Of a DNA stretch of 5,761 nucleotides, positions 1-5,761 are shown piece by piece (positions within the stretch are counted from its first letter, which is position 1; every line of letters begins with the position of its first letter). Where the stretch lies: positions 1 to 5,761 of the forward strand of contig CAYYZW010000358.1 in the NCBI GenBank assembly GCA_964476375.1, read 5' to 3'. The position numbers and the translations under genes were made by a program. This stretch comes from SAT2750 sp964476375 (GTDB lineage Bacteria > Planctomycetota > Planctomycetia > Pirellulales > Pirellulaceae). The notes under the pieces are model-generated. The model was not told where the DNA came from and ran no database searches. It saw nothing but the letters and a program-made list of their open reading frames with translations.

Positions 1-467
1 CAGAAAGCATCTCGCGTCGGGTAGGCGGCCCTGGAATGTTCCGCTTCCCACATCCTCTGGCCAATCAGGTAGGGAGAGGGAAGTGCCACTTTCACCGCCC
101 GCCCGGTATTCTCCCGAAGGAAACGTGCCTCCGCAGCCACGCTCCCCGGCTGCCAGGGGCGGATGGCACTGGTCACCACCTGGTGATAGCCAAACAGCTC
201 TCGCTCGATCCATTCGAAGCCATGACAGATCTCGGCGATCACGTCGATATACGTCTCGCGGCGCCACTCGCCGTCCGAGATCATATCGATCCCCGCCTGT
301 TCCTGCAGCCCGATCACAAAACGGACGGCATCATCGGTACGGGCCCGCAGGTCCGCCGGGATATCGGCACCTGACGTGGTACGGTCCAGCAGCAACTGCT
401 TGACGTACTGCGGCCGCGGCATGCTACCAATCACCGAGGTGGGAAAAAGAGGAAGGGGCCTGGCCAT
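1..467 (-). CDS. MetE-like cobalamin-independent methionine synthase family protein (5' part, truncated by window edge)
   Basis: The frame is open from an ATG at 467 down to base 1, giving 155 codons plus two bases; the 3' end lies outside the window. The protein starts MARPLPLFPTSVIGSMPRPQ, a typical N-terminus of the stand-alone MetE C-terminal-domain family (TIM barrel, methyl transfer to homocysteine or another thiol). Further family-like stretches are the acidic SDGEWRRETYIDVI region (residues 64-77), where MetE proteins bind homocysteine, and LPSPYLIGQRMW (129-140). The zinc ligands (His/Cys/Glu/Cys in MetE) would lie downstream and cannot be checked. There is no signal peptide, so it is cytoplasmic. 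ATG 467 is chosen because the conserved FPTSVIGS stretch begins seven residues later and the in-frame region upstream has no convincing start. The ribosome site is weak (GAGAA). The gene is divergent from the sulfatase operon. True methionine synthesis is uncertain, because many short family members have other or unknown methyl acceptors; family assignment is fairly sure. Confidence 0.82.
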   Translation of the reverse strand, partial: MARPLPLFPTSVIGSMPRPQYVKQLLLDRTTSGADIPADLRARTDDAVRFVIGLQEQAGIDMISDGEWRRETYIDVIAEICHGFEWIERELFGYHQVVTSAIRPWQPGSVAAEARFLRENTGRAVKVALPSPYLIGQRMWEAEHSRAAYPTRDAF

Positions 468-513
468 GGTTGTTCTCGCACGATGGACTGCTGGAAAGGA
501 TGGCTTGTCATTG

Positions 514-538
514 TGGCAGCCAGCCGCCCCAGCTGCCA
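514..538. repeat. Inverted repeat TGGCAGC-N11-GCTGCCA, possible operator
   Basis: The arms at 514-520 and 532-538 are perfect 7-bp reverse complements separated by 11 bases. The repeat sits in the divergent intergenic region, upstream of the TATAAT box of the sulfatase operon and over the weak minus-strand promoter candidate. Such placement suits a dimeric regulator controlling one or both genes. A 7-bp repeat can also arise by chance in GC-rich DNA. Confidence 0.3.
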
Positions 539-560
539 GCAAGCCGAAATAAATCTCCTG

Positions 561-590
561 CTAACGGACCATGCCGGGGAGAGATATAAT
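561..590 (+). promoter_or_regulatory. Candidate sigma70-type promoter of the sulfatase operon
   Basis: A perfect -10 hexamer TATAAT lies at 585-590 in otherwise GC-rich DNA. The best -35 partner is CTAACG at 561-566 (3 of 6 matches to TTGACA) with an 18-base spacer, so the -35 is weak and an activator could be needed. Transcription would start near 597, leaving a leader of about 33 bases before the ATG at 630. The position supports 630 rather than 483 as the sulfatase start. This is a sequence match only. Confidence 0.5.
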
Positions 591-629
591 AAAGCTCCTC
601 GACCAGTCTTCATTGTTCACGGAAAACGG

Positions 630-2072
630 ATGAAAAGCATCTTCCTGCCTCTGCTGCTGTTCTGCCTGACGCGGATCACCGACGCGGCCGGGCCCAATGT
701 GCTGTTGATCGCCGTGGATGACCTGCGGCCGGAGCTGGGATGTTACGGCGCGGATCACGCACAGACCCCGTCGATCGACCGGCTGGCCAGGCAGTCGATC
801 GTCTTTCGAAACCACTTCGTGCAGGTACCCACCTGTGGGGCCTCCCGTTATGCCCTGCTGACCGGCCGCAGCCCCTTCCAGAGCGGCGTGACCCGCTCGA
901 ACCAATCCATGTACCGCGGTAACTCGGCACTCTCGCAGAAACAACTCCCCTCCGCCCAGTCGATGCCGGAACTCTTTCGGCGGAGCGGTTACCAGACGGC
1001 CTGCATCGGCAAGATCTCGCATACGGCCGACGGCCGGGTCTATGAATACAATGGCAGCGGGGACGGCCGCGACGAGGTTCCCCATGCCTGGGACGACCTG
1101 GCCACCCCGTTTGGTTCCTGGGGCCGCGGCTGGGGTGGCTTTTTTGCCTATGCCGACGGCCGGCACCGGGAGGATGGCAAGGGAAACAAGGACCTGGTGG
1201 AATTCGCCGTCCGCAAGGACACGGACCTGCCCGATGGCCTGCTGGCACAAGCCGCCATCAAGAAGATCTCGGCATTCAAACAGTCCGAAAAACCATTCTT
1301 CCTGGGACTGGGCTTCATCAAACACCACCTGCCATTCGTCGCTCCCCGCCAGGACTGGGACGCCCTGGAGGATGTTGCCATTCCGCTCCCACCCCACCCC
1401 GAAAAAACTCCCAGCCGCTTCTGGCACAAGAGTGGCGAGTTCTTCAAGTACAGTTTCCCTTTTGACAAGACACCCCCGCTCTCGGAGGAGCATGTCCTTT
1501 ACTGCCGGCGGGCCTACCTGGCCTGCGTGCGGTATACCGACCGGCAGGTCGGCAAGGTCCTGGCCCACCTGGAAGCGACCGGCCTGGCCGACAACACGAT
1601 TGTCGTACTCTGGGGGGACCATGGCTGGAACCTGGGGGACAGCCAGATGTGGGCCAAGCATGCACCGTTTGAACGGGCCGTCCGCAGCCCGCTGATGATC
1701 CGCGTGCCGGGGCAGACCAGCGGCACGTACTCCGATGCCCTTGTTGAGACGCTGGATATCTACCCCACCCTGCGGGCACTCTGCCAGCCATCCTTTCCCA
1801 CAACCCGCTTTCCCCTGGATGGAAAGAACCTTGTTCCGCTAATCGCGAATCCGGATGCCGAGTTCCGGCAGGCCGCCTTCAGCTTCTGGGGTGGGGCCGT
1901 CAGCATCCGCACCCGCACCCACCGACTGGTGGCAGTCCAGGAAAACAGGGCCTGGAAGGGACTAGAACTCTACGACGCCACCACCGGATTCGACCCCGTG
2001 CGGAACCTGGCCGGCGATAACCGGGAGCTTGTGCAAAAGATGCTTCGCCTCTTACCCCCCACGGGAGAATAA
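630..2072 (+). CDS. Secreted type I sulfatase, iduronate-2-sulfatase-like
   Basis: This 480-residue protein hydrolyses a sulfate ester, probably on an extracellular polysaccharide or glycoconjugate. Residues 1-20 form a signal peptide (hydrophobic core IFLPLLLFCL, likely cleavage near DAA/G). The alkaline-phosphatase-fold sulfatase domain follows. Asp30-Asp31 (IAVDDLRPE) and Asp330-His331 (WGDHGW) fit the calcium ligands. Cys69 in TCGASRYALLTGR is the residue converted to formylglycine, with Arg73. Lys128/His131 (GKISH), His233 (KHHLPF) and Lys343 (MWAKH) fit the sulfate-binding set. Spacing agrees with human iduronate-2-sulfatase as I recall it (Asp45, Cys84, Asp334, Lys347): 39 residues from Asp to Cys and 13 from Asp to Lys. 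The C-terminal ELYDATTGFDPVRNLAGD stretch is typical of sulfatases. ATG 630 is chosen because the signal peptide begins there and the promoter lies just upstream; ATG 483 would add 49 residues before it. The motif has Ala where most sulfatases have Pro. It is probably the first gene of an operon. Exact substrate is unknown. Confidence 0.93.
   Translation: MKSIFLPLLLFCLTRITDAAGPNVLLIAVDDLRPELGCYGADHAQTPSIDRLARQSIVFRNHFVQVPTCGASRYALLTGRSPFQSGVTRSNQSMYRGNSALSQKQLPSAQSMPELFRRSGYQTACIGKISHTADGRVYEYNGSGDGRDEVPHAWDDLATPFGSWGRGWGGFFAYADGRHREDGKGNKDLVEFAVRKDTDLPDGLLAQAAIKKISAFKQSEKPFFLGLGFIKHHLPFVAPRQDWDALEDVAIPLPPHPEKTPSRFWHKSGEFFKYSFPFDKTPPLSEEHVLYCRRAYLACVRYTDRQVGKVLAHLEATGLADNTIVVLWGDHGWNLGDSQMWAKHAPFERAVRSPLMIRVPGQTSGTYSDALVETLDIYPTLRALCQPSFPTTRFPLDGKNLVPLIANPDAEFRQAAFSFWGGAVSIRTRTHRLVAVQENRAWKGLELYDATTGFDPVRNLAGDNRELVQKMLRLLPPTGE
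2063..2067 (+). promoter_or_regulatory. Shine-Dalgarno site for the metallophosphoesterase gene
   Basis: GGGAG lies inside the last codons of the sulfatase gene, nine bases before the ATG at 2077. It decides the start: an in-frame ATG at 2029 would overlap the sulfatase and put 16 residues ahead of a good signal peptide. With only four bases between stop and start, translational coupling is likely. Confidence 0.6.
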
Positions 2073-2076
2073 ACCG

Positions 2077-3978
2077 ATGCCCCGCAGATGGTACTTCAGG
2101 ATCACCCTGGCAGCGATTCTTTGGCCCCTGATCGCAGCCCATCCCGCCGCAGCCCAGGAGGGGGAGGTCCTCCAGTTGCTGTTACCGGAGACTCCCCGGC
2201 CCAACTACGACACCCCTGTCCCAGCCAGGATCTCGGGCCATGTCCTGCTGGTGGACAAGGACGCACGTCCAGGCGCGGCCGGCATCTCGGTCACCGACGG
2301 CTACACGGTCGTCCGGACCGATGCGCAGGGGGCCTACACGATCACTCCCAGCCCGGATGCCGTCTTTCTCTACATCACGCGGCCCTCGGGTCACGATATC
2401 GTCGGCGACTGGTACAAGCCGCTGGCGGAGAAAGTGGATTTCACCATTGAACCGGCAGCAGACAACGAGGAGGAATTTGTCTTCGTGCATCTGACCGATG
2501 CTCATGTGTCGGAGAACCGGCGGTCGCTGGTGGGTCTGAGCAGCTTTGTACGGGAACTGAACAACATGAATCCACGGCCACGTTTCGTGGTCAACAGCGG
2601 CGACCTTCTGAACCTGCACAAGGCACTGGTCAACAGCCCGGCCAACGGCCACGCGAGCTTCCGCAATTACGTGGGGATCATGAACCACCTGGCGATGCCC
2701 TGTTACAACGTGGCGGGTGACCATACCGACTCGTCCTACCGGCTGGAGCAGTTTCCCCGCGGCGACCACCGCTGCGCCAAGCCGATGTACTGGGAGTATC
2801 TCGGCCCGCACTTCTTTTCCTTTGAATATGGCAGGATCCACTTCGTCTCGGTCGATTTCGGTTACCACCTGGGAAAACGCCAGATCCTGGTCAATGGAAA
2901 ACAACTGGAATACCCCACCAACCAGGTCCAGCCGATGCACATCAAGTGGCTCGGCCAGGACATGGCCGCCCGGGGCACGGGCCAGTTCGTGGTCACCGCC
3001 GCCGAGTTCGACCTGGAAGACCACTGTCCCGGTTTCCTGGAGATGGCCCGTCAGCACGACATCCGCATGCAACTGGTGGGCGATATCCACGTGGTCAGCA
3101 GCAAGGACCGTTTTGTCCCCTACCGCGTCGGCGGCGCGCTGGCCGGCTGCTGGTGGAATCCTCGCACCAGGGGGCTCTGCCCTGACCTCTCGCCCGGCGG
3201 CTACATGATCTATCACGTGGTGGGAGAGAAGCTGGAGTCCTTTTACAAGGGACTCGGCCAGCGGATCGCCATTGTCTCGCACCGCATTGGGGCCCCGCTC
3301 CGCGGCACGATCCAGCTCCAGGCCCACCTGGTCCAGCCCCAGCCGGGGGAATCCCTTGAATACAGCCTCAACGGCACCGACTGGCAGCCGATGAAAGAAG
3401 TCGGCCGGCCTTTTTACCGCACCCTCTACCAGGCCCGCATCGATACGACCGCGTTGGCTGACGGTGCGAGAGAGATCACGATTCGCAGCACCTCCACCGG
3501 CGAAATCCGCCCGCGTTCTTTCGTGGTCGCCAACGATCGCAGCGAGCAGCGATACACCGGTGACGCGGTGCTCTCATTCAGCGTGGCCCGCCCCAACGAC
3601 TGGACCACCGCCCGGGCCCCTGCCGGAAAGGCCGAGGTCCTGGTCAACGGCAGCGTGGTGGGACTGCTGGAAAAAGGCATACCGAAAACCTATTCCTTCC
3701 CGGTCCCTGCCCGGCATCTCCGCCGCGTCAACCTGCTCTCCTTCCGTTTTGACCAGCCAGATGACGGCATCACGCTGACCAGCCCGTCACTCACCCACCA
3801 TGATGAGATCTACCGAGACCCACGGGACGTGGCAATCCGCACGATCAAGGAAGCCCACTGGGGTGAGGCGGCCGTCGACTGGGGAGGTTACATTGCAGGG
3901 AACGCAAGCCCGCCCGACGAAACCCCCTTTGACCGCCGCCAGAATGTTTTCTGTTTTCTCTTGAATACAGGTAATTAA
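2077..3978 (+). CDS. Secreted calcineurin-like metallophosphoesterase with extra N- and C-terminal beta domains and an altered metal site
   Basis: This 633-residue protein has a signal peptide (residues 1-26, cleavage near AAA/Q). A small beta-sandwich at about 50-125 (ISGHVLLVDKDARPGAAGI, then TDAQGAYTI) resembles the domain that precedes many bacterial metallophosphoesterases. The phosphoesterase core spans about 132-385: Asp141-x-His143, Gly175-Asp176, Gly214-Asp215-His216 and Gly335-Asp336-x-His338. An Ig-like domain follows (about 405-485, with YSLNGTDW and DTTALADG), then an unassigned beta-rich C-terminus (495-633). Ligands of the first metal (Asp141, His143, Asp176, His338) and the catalytic-type His216 are present. 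The second-site ligands are changed: Asn to Asp215, the lone His to Ala308/Ala309 followed by Glu310, and the first His of GHxH to Asp336. It may therefore be a phosphoesterase with different metal needs, or a non-catalytic binding protein. It follows the sulfatase by four bases, so joint expression is likely. Family is sure; activity and substrate are not. Confidence 0.9.
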   Translation: MPRRWYFRITLAAILWPLIAAHPAAAQEGEVLQLLLPETPRPNYDTPVPARISGHVLLVDKDARPGAAGISVTDGYTVVRTDAQGAYTITPSPDAVFLYITRPSGHDIVGDWYKPLAEKVDFTIEPAADNEEEFVFVHLTDAHVSENRRSLVGLSSFVRELNNMNPRPRFVVNSGDLLNLHKALVNSPANGHASFRNYVGIMNHLAMPCYNVAGDHTDSSYRLEQFPRGDHRCAKPMYWEYLGPHFFSFEYGRIHFVSVDFGYHLGKRQILVNGKQLEYPTNQVQPMHIKWLGQDMAARGTGQFVVTAAEFDLEDHCPGFLEMARQHDIRMQLVGDIHVVSSKDRFVPYRVGGALAGCWWNPRTRGLCPDLSPGGYMIYHVVGEKLESFYKGLGQRIAIVSHRIGAPLRGTIQLQAHLVQPQPGESLEYSLNGTDWQPMKEVGRPFYRTLYQARIDTTALADGAREITIRSTSTGEIRPRSFVVANDRSEQRYTGDAVLSFSVARPNDWTTARAPAGKAEVLVNGSVVGLLEKGIPKTYSFPVPARHLRRVNLLSFRFDQPDDGITLTSPSLTHHDEIYRDPRDVAIRTIKEAHWGEAAVDWGGYIAGNASPPDETPFDRRQNVFCFLLNTGN

Positions 3979-4024
3979 ACCGATCTCCTCGAGGGGCATC
4001 CCTTCCAGATAAAAAGGATCTTCC
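3979..4024 (+). promoter_or_regulatory. Short intergenic spacer with Shine-Dalgarno AAGGA (4014-4018)
   Basis: The 46-base gap has no terminator-like hairpin with a U-tract; the only symmetry is the short palindrome CCTCGAGG at 3987-3994. AAGGA at 4014-4018, six bases before the ATG at 4025, is a good ribosome site and supports that start. The short gap and absence of a terminator favour read-through from the metallophosphoesterase gene. Confidence 0.6.
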
Positions 4025-5761
4025 ATGCGCATTCTGTCCGCCTCGCTGCTCTTTCTGTCTCTCCTCCTTTCTCCCCTGCTTGATGCCCGCGCCGAACTCC
4101 GGGCGGGCGCGGCGATTGTCGATATCACACCCGACCAGCTTCCGGTCATCGTCAACGGCGGACTGGTGGCGCGGACCGTTGACAATGTCGGCACCCGCCT
4201 TAACGCCCGGGCCCTGGTGCTGGACGATGGCACAACACGAATAGCGATCGTGGTGGTCGATAGCTGCATGACCCCCCGCCCGCTGCTCGACGAGATCAAG
4301 CAACTTGCCTCCAAGCGCAGCGGCATCCGGCCCGATCGCATGCTGATCTCGGCCACCCACACGCACTCGGCGCCCTCGATCATGTTCAACATGGTGGCAG
4401 CCGACCCGACATACGTCCCCTACCTGCGGATCAAGGTTGCCGAGGCAATCATTGCCGCGGCGGGTAACCTGCAGCCGGCCCGCGCGGGCTGGGGCTCTAT
4501 CCAGGCCCCCAAGTTCACCGCCCTGCGGCGCTGGATCTACCGGCCCGACCGGATCGCCAACGATGTTTTTGGCAACCCCACGGTACGGGCCACGATGCAT
4601 GCCGGCAGCAACCTTGACAATGTGACCGGTATTTCCGGCCCGGAGGATCCGGAACTGGCCGTGATCTCCATCCAGTCGACCGCCGGACGGCCCCTGGCCC
4701 TGCTGGCCAATTTCTCGATGCACTATTTCTCCGGCGAGAAAGGCCTCAGCGCCGATTATTATGGCCTCTTTTGCCAGGGCATTGAAACCAGCATGACCGC
4801 CGGCCGCTCCGATAACGACCCTCCCATGGTGGCGATCATGTCCCACGGATGCAGCGGCGATGTCTGGAGGCGGGACTATTCGCTGCCGCCCGAGGAACGG
4901 TATGAACCGACGATCAGCGGCTATGCCAATGACATGGTCCAGCTGGTCCTGGCGGCCCACAAGAAGATCGAACACCGCGCGGACCTCGACCTGGCAATGG
5001 CCGAACGACGGATGCAGCTTGATTATCGAGTCCCCAACCAGCAGCGGCTGACCTGGGCCCGCGCGATCGTGGAGAAGATGGGAGACCGCGAACCGGTGAA
5101 CCAGGTGGAGGCCTATGCCCGCGAACAGTTGATCCTCGACGAGAAAAAGACCGCCGAGGTGGTAGTGCAGGCCATCCGTATCGGATCGATGGCAATCACC
5201 ACCACGCCGACCGAGACCTATGCCCTCACGGGTCTGAAACTCAAACTGCAAAGCCCGCTGGAAAACACCATGGTGCTGGACCTGGCCAATGGAGCCGACG
5301 GGTACATTCCCCCGCCGGAGCAGCATGTGCTGGGCGGCTACAATACCTGGGAGATGCGTGGTGCCGGCCTGGAGATCGCAGCCGAGACCAAGATGACCCA
5401 GGCCCTGCTGGAACTGCTCGAGGAGACCACCGGTAAGCCGAGGCGAGCCTTTCGCCAGAGCCGCGGACCGGGTGCCGATGCCACGCTCAAGGCCCGACCG
5501 GCCGCCTACTGGCGACTGGACGATTTCGAGGGACGCCGCGCCGTGGATTCCTCGGGAAACAACCGCGACGGGCGGTTCGAGCCAGGGGTGGTGTTCTTCC
5601 TGGACGGCCCGGCCTCGGAGCATCTTTGCCTGGACGGTGAACAGAACCGGGCAGCCCATTTTGCCGGTGGACGAATGGCAGCGCGAGTGGCCGGACTGGG
5701 AGAGAGCTACTCGGTGGCAATCTGGTTCTGGAACGGCATGCCGGCCGAGGCCCGGCCGATC
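4025..5761 (+). CDS. Secreted neutral ceramidase-fold protein with C-terminal LamG domain (3' part outside window)
   Basis: The frame is open from ATG 4025 through the last base (579 codons, no stop). Residues 1-23 are a signal peptide (core LLFLSLLLSPLL, cleavage near ARA/E). Residues about 24-465 match the neutral/alkaline non-lysosomal ceramidase N-terminal fold, whose classic members hydrolyse the amide bond of ceramide with one zinc ion. The zinc ligands can be placed: His112 or His114 in SATHTHSAPS, His233 in FSMHYF, Glu397 in TPTETYA and Tyr427 in ADGYIPPPE. The catalytic-serine motif (GDVSPN in true ceramidases) reads GDVWRR (279-283 start at Asp279), so Ser is replaced by Trp281. A helical stretch at 320-380 precedes the Glu. 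From about 490 (AAYWRLDD, then DSSGNNRDG and AAHFAGG) a LamG/concanavalin-like domain begins, often carbohydrate-binding, and is cut by the window edge. It is the third secreted product of the putative operon. Annotation as a working ceramidase would be unsafe. Confidence 0.88.
   Translation, partial: MRILSASLLFLSLLLSPLLDARAELRAGAAIVDITPDQLPVIVNGGLVARTVDNVGTRLNARALVLDDGTTRIAIVVVDSCMTPRPLLDEIKQLASKRSGIRPDRMLISATHTHSAPSIMFNMVAADPTYVPYLRIKVAEAIIAAAGNLQPARAGWGSIQAPKFTALRRWIYRPDRIANDVFGNPTVRATMHAGSNLDNVTGISGPEDPELAVISIQSTAGRPLALLANFSMHYFSGEKGLSADYYGLFCQGIETSMTAGRSDNDPPMVAIMSHGCSGDVWRRDYSLPPEERYEPTISGYANDMVQLVLAAHKKIEHRADLDLAMAERRMQLDYRVPNQQRLTWARAIVEKMGDREPVNQVEAYAREQLILDEKKTAEVVVQAIRIGSMAITTTPTETYALTGLKLKLQSPLENTMVLDLANGADGYIPPPEQHVLGGYNTWEMRGAGLEIAAETKMTQALLELLEETTGKPRRAFRQSRGPGADATLKARPAAYWRLDDFEGRRAVDSSGNNRDGRFEPGVVFFLDGPASEHLCLDGEQNRAAHFAGGRMAARVAGLGESYSVAIWFWNGMPAEARPI
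5492..5761 (+). other. Start of LamG (concanavalin A-like) domain within the ceramidase-fold gene
   Basis: Encoded residues from about 490 show the usual opening of bacterial LamG modules: AYWRLDD, a DSSGN..DG turn, a GP stretch, AAHFAGG and the strand SYSVAIWFWN. Such domains fold as a jelly roll and often bind glycans. Only the first half or so is in the window, so its calcium or sugar-binding residues cannot be judged. Confidence 0.72.

Larger units (their letters stand above)
468..629. promoter_or_regulatory. Divergent intergenic region between the MetE-like gene and the sulfatase operon
   Basis: These 162 bases separate the two divergent starts and should hold both promoters. The plus strand has a perfect TATAAT at 585-590. 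For the minus strand only a weak candidate is visible: CACAAT (complement of 510-515) with CTGGCA (complement of 534-539) 18 bases upstream. An inverted repeat at 514-538 overlaps this weak promoter. The sulfatase reading frame stays open back to an ATG at 483, but that extension (49 codons) is not signal-peptide-like and contains the TATAAT box, so the region is taken as non-coding. Confidence 0.7.

Noticed and set aside
36..403. Plus-strand open frames of 106-112 codons at the left end
   Set aside because: They are antisense to the MetE-like gene, whose minus-strand translation matches family motifs; the plus-strand products are Arg/Pro/His-rich and unlike real proteins.
630..692. Lipoprotein signal in the sulfatase N-terminus because of Cys12
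   Set aside because: The residues before the Cys (Leu-Leu-Phe) do not fit a lipobox, since a small residue is needed at -1; an ordinary signal peptide fits better.
561..1661. 366-codon open frame on the minus strand opposite the sulfatase
   Set aside because: It overlaps the sulfatase catalytic region and the plus-strand promoter, and its translation has no recognisable family features.
2182..3327. 381-codon open frame on the minus strand inside the metallophosphoesterase gene
   Set aside because: It lies entirely opposite a gene with clear motifs and shows no domain, signal peptide or ribosome site of its own.
3987..3994. CCTCGAGG palindrome between the second and third operon genes as a terminator or operator
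   Set aside because: It has only a 4-bp half-site, no loop and no U-tract, so it is too short to support either role.
3845..5659. 604-codon open frame on the minus strand across the ceramidase-fold gene
   Set aside because: The plus-strand frame here shows a signal peptide, a ribosome site and several family motifs. The minus-strand product is Gly/His/Gln/Arg-rich with no recognisable domain, as expected when a GC-rich gene lacks stop codons in the opposite frame.
1..5761. CRISPR arrays, tRNA genes, insertion sequences or attachment sites
   Set aside because: No repeat-spacer pattern, tRNA-like fold, transposase or flanking direct repeats could be seen on either strand.

Overview
The window looks like a GC-rich bacterial chromosome piece. 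The best guess is a planctomycete (Pirellulales-like) or another member of the Planctomycetes-Verrucomicrobia-Lentisphaerae group. This is inferred from gene content: a secreted type I sulfatase next to a secreted metallophosphoesterase with extra beta-sandwich domains, and a ceramidase-fold protein fused to a LamG module. No rRNA or other taxonomic marker is present.

Layout. Bases 1-467 hold the 5' part of a minus-strand gene for a MetE-like (cobalamin-independent methionine synthase family) protein that runs off the left edge. Bases 468-629 are a divergent promoter region with a perfect TATAAT box at 585-590 and a 7-bp inverted repeat. Three plus-strand genes follow, tightly spaced and probably one operon: an iduronate-2-sulfatase-like sulfatase (630-2072), a calcineurin-like metallophosphoesterase (2077-3978, 4-nt gap), and a neutral ceramidase-fold/LamG protein (4025 to beyond the right edge, 46-nt gap). 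All three begin with a signal peptide, so the operon product set acts outside the cytoplasm. The two genes at the window edges are open to the edge and therefore lack a visible stop codon.

The enzymes could act together on a sulfated, phosphorylated and/or N-acylated extracellular glycan or glycolipid, with the LamG module helping to bind it. The substrate is unknown. Two of the three enzymes depart from the textbook active site. The metallophosphoesterase keeps all ligands of one metal site but has replaced all three exclusive ligands of the other. The ceramidase-fold protein keeps the zinc ligands but has Trp where true ceramidases have the catalytic Ser. The sulfatase is intact but carries a C-x-A-S-R rather than C-x-P-S-R formylglycine motif. 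These coordinated departures are the most interesting content of the window. Long minus-strand open frames across all three plus-strand genes are judged to be GC-driven shadows.
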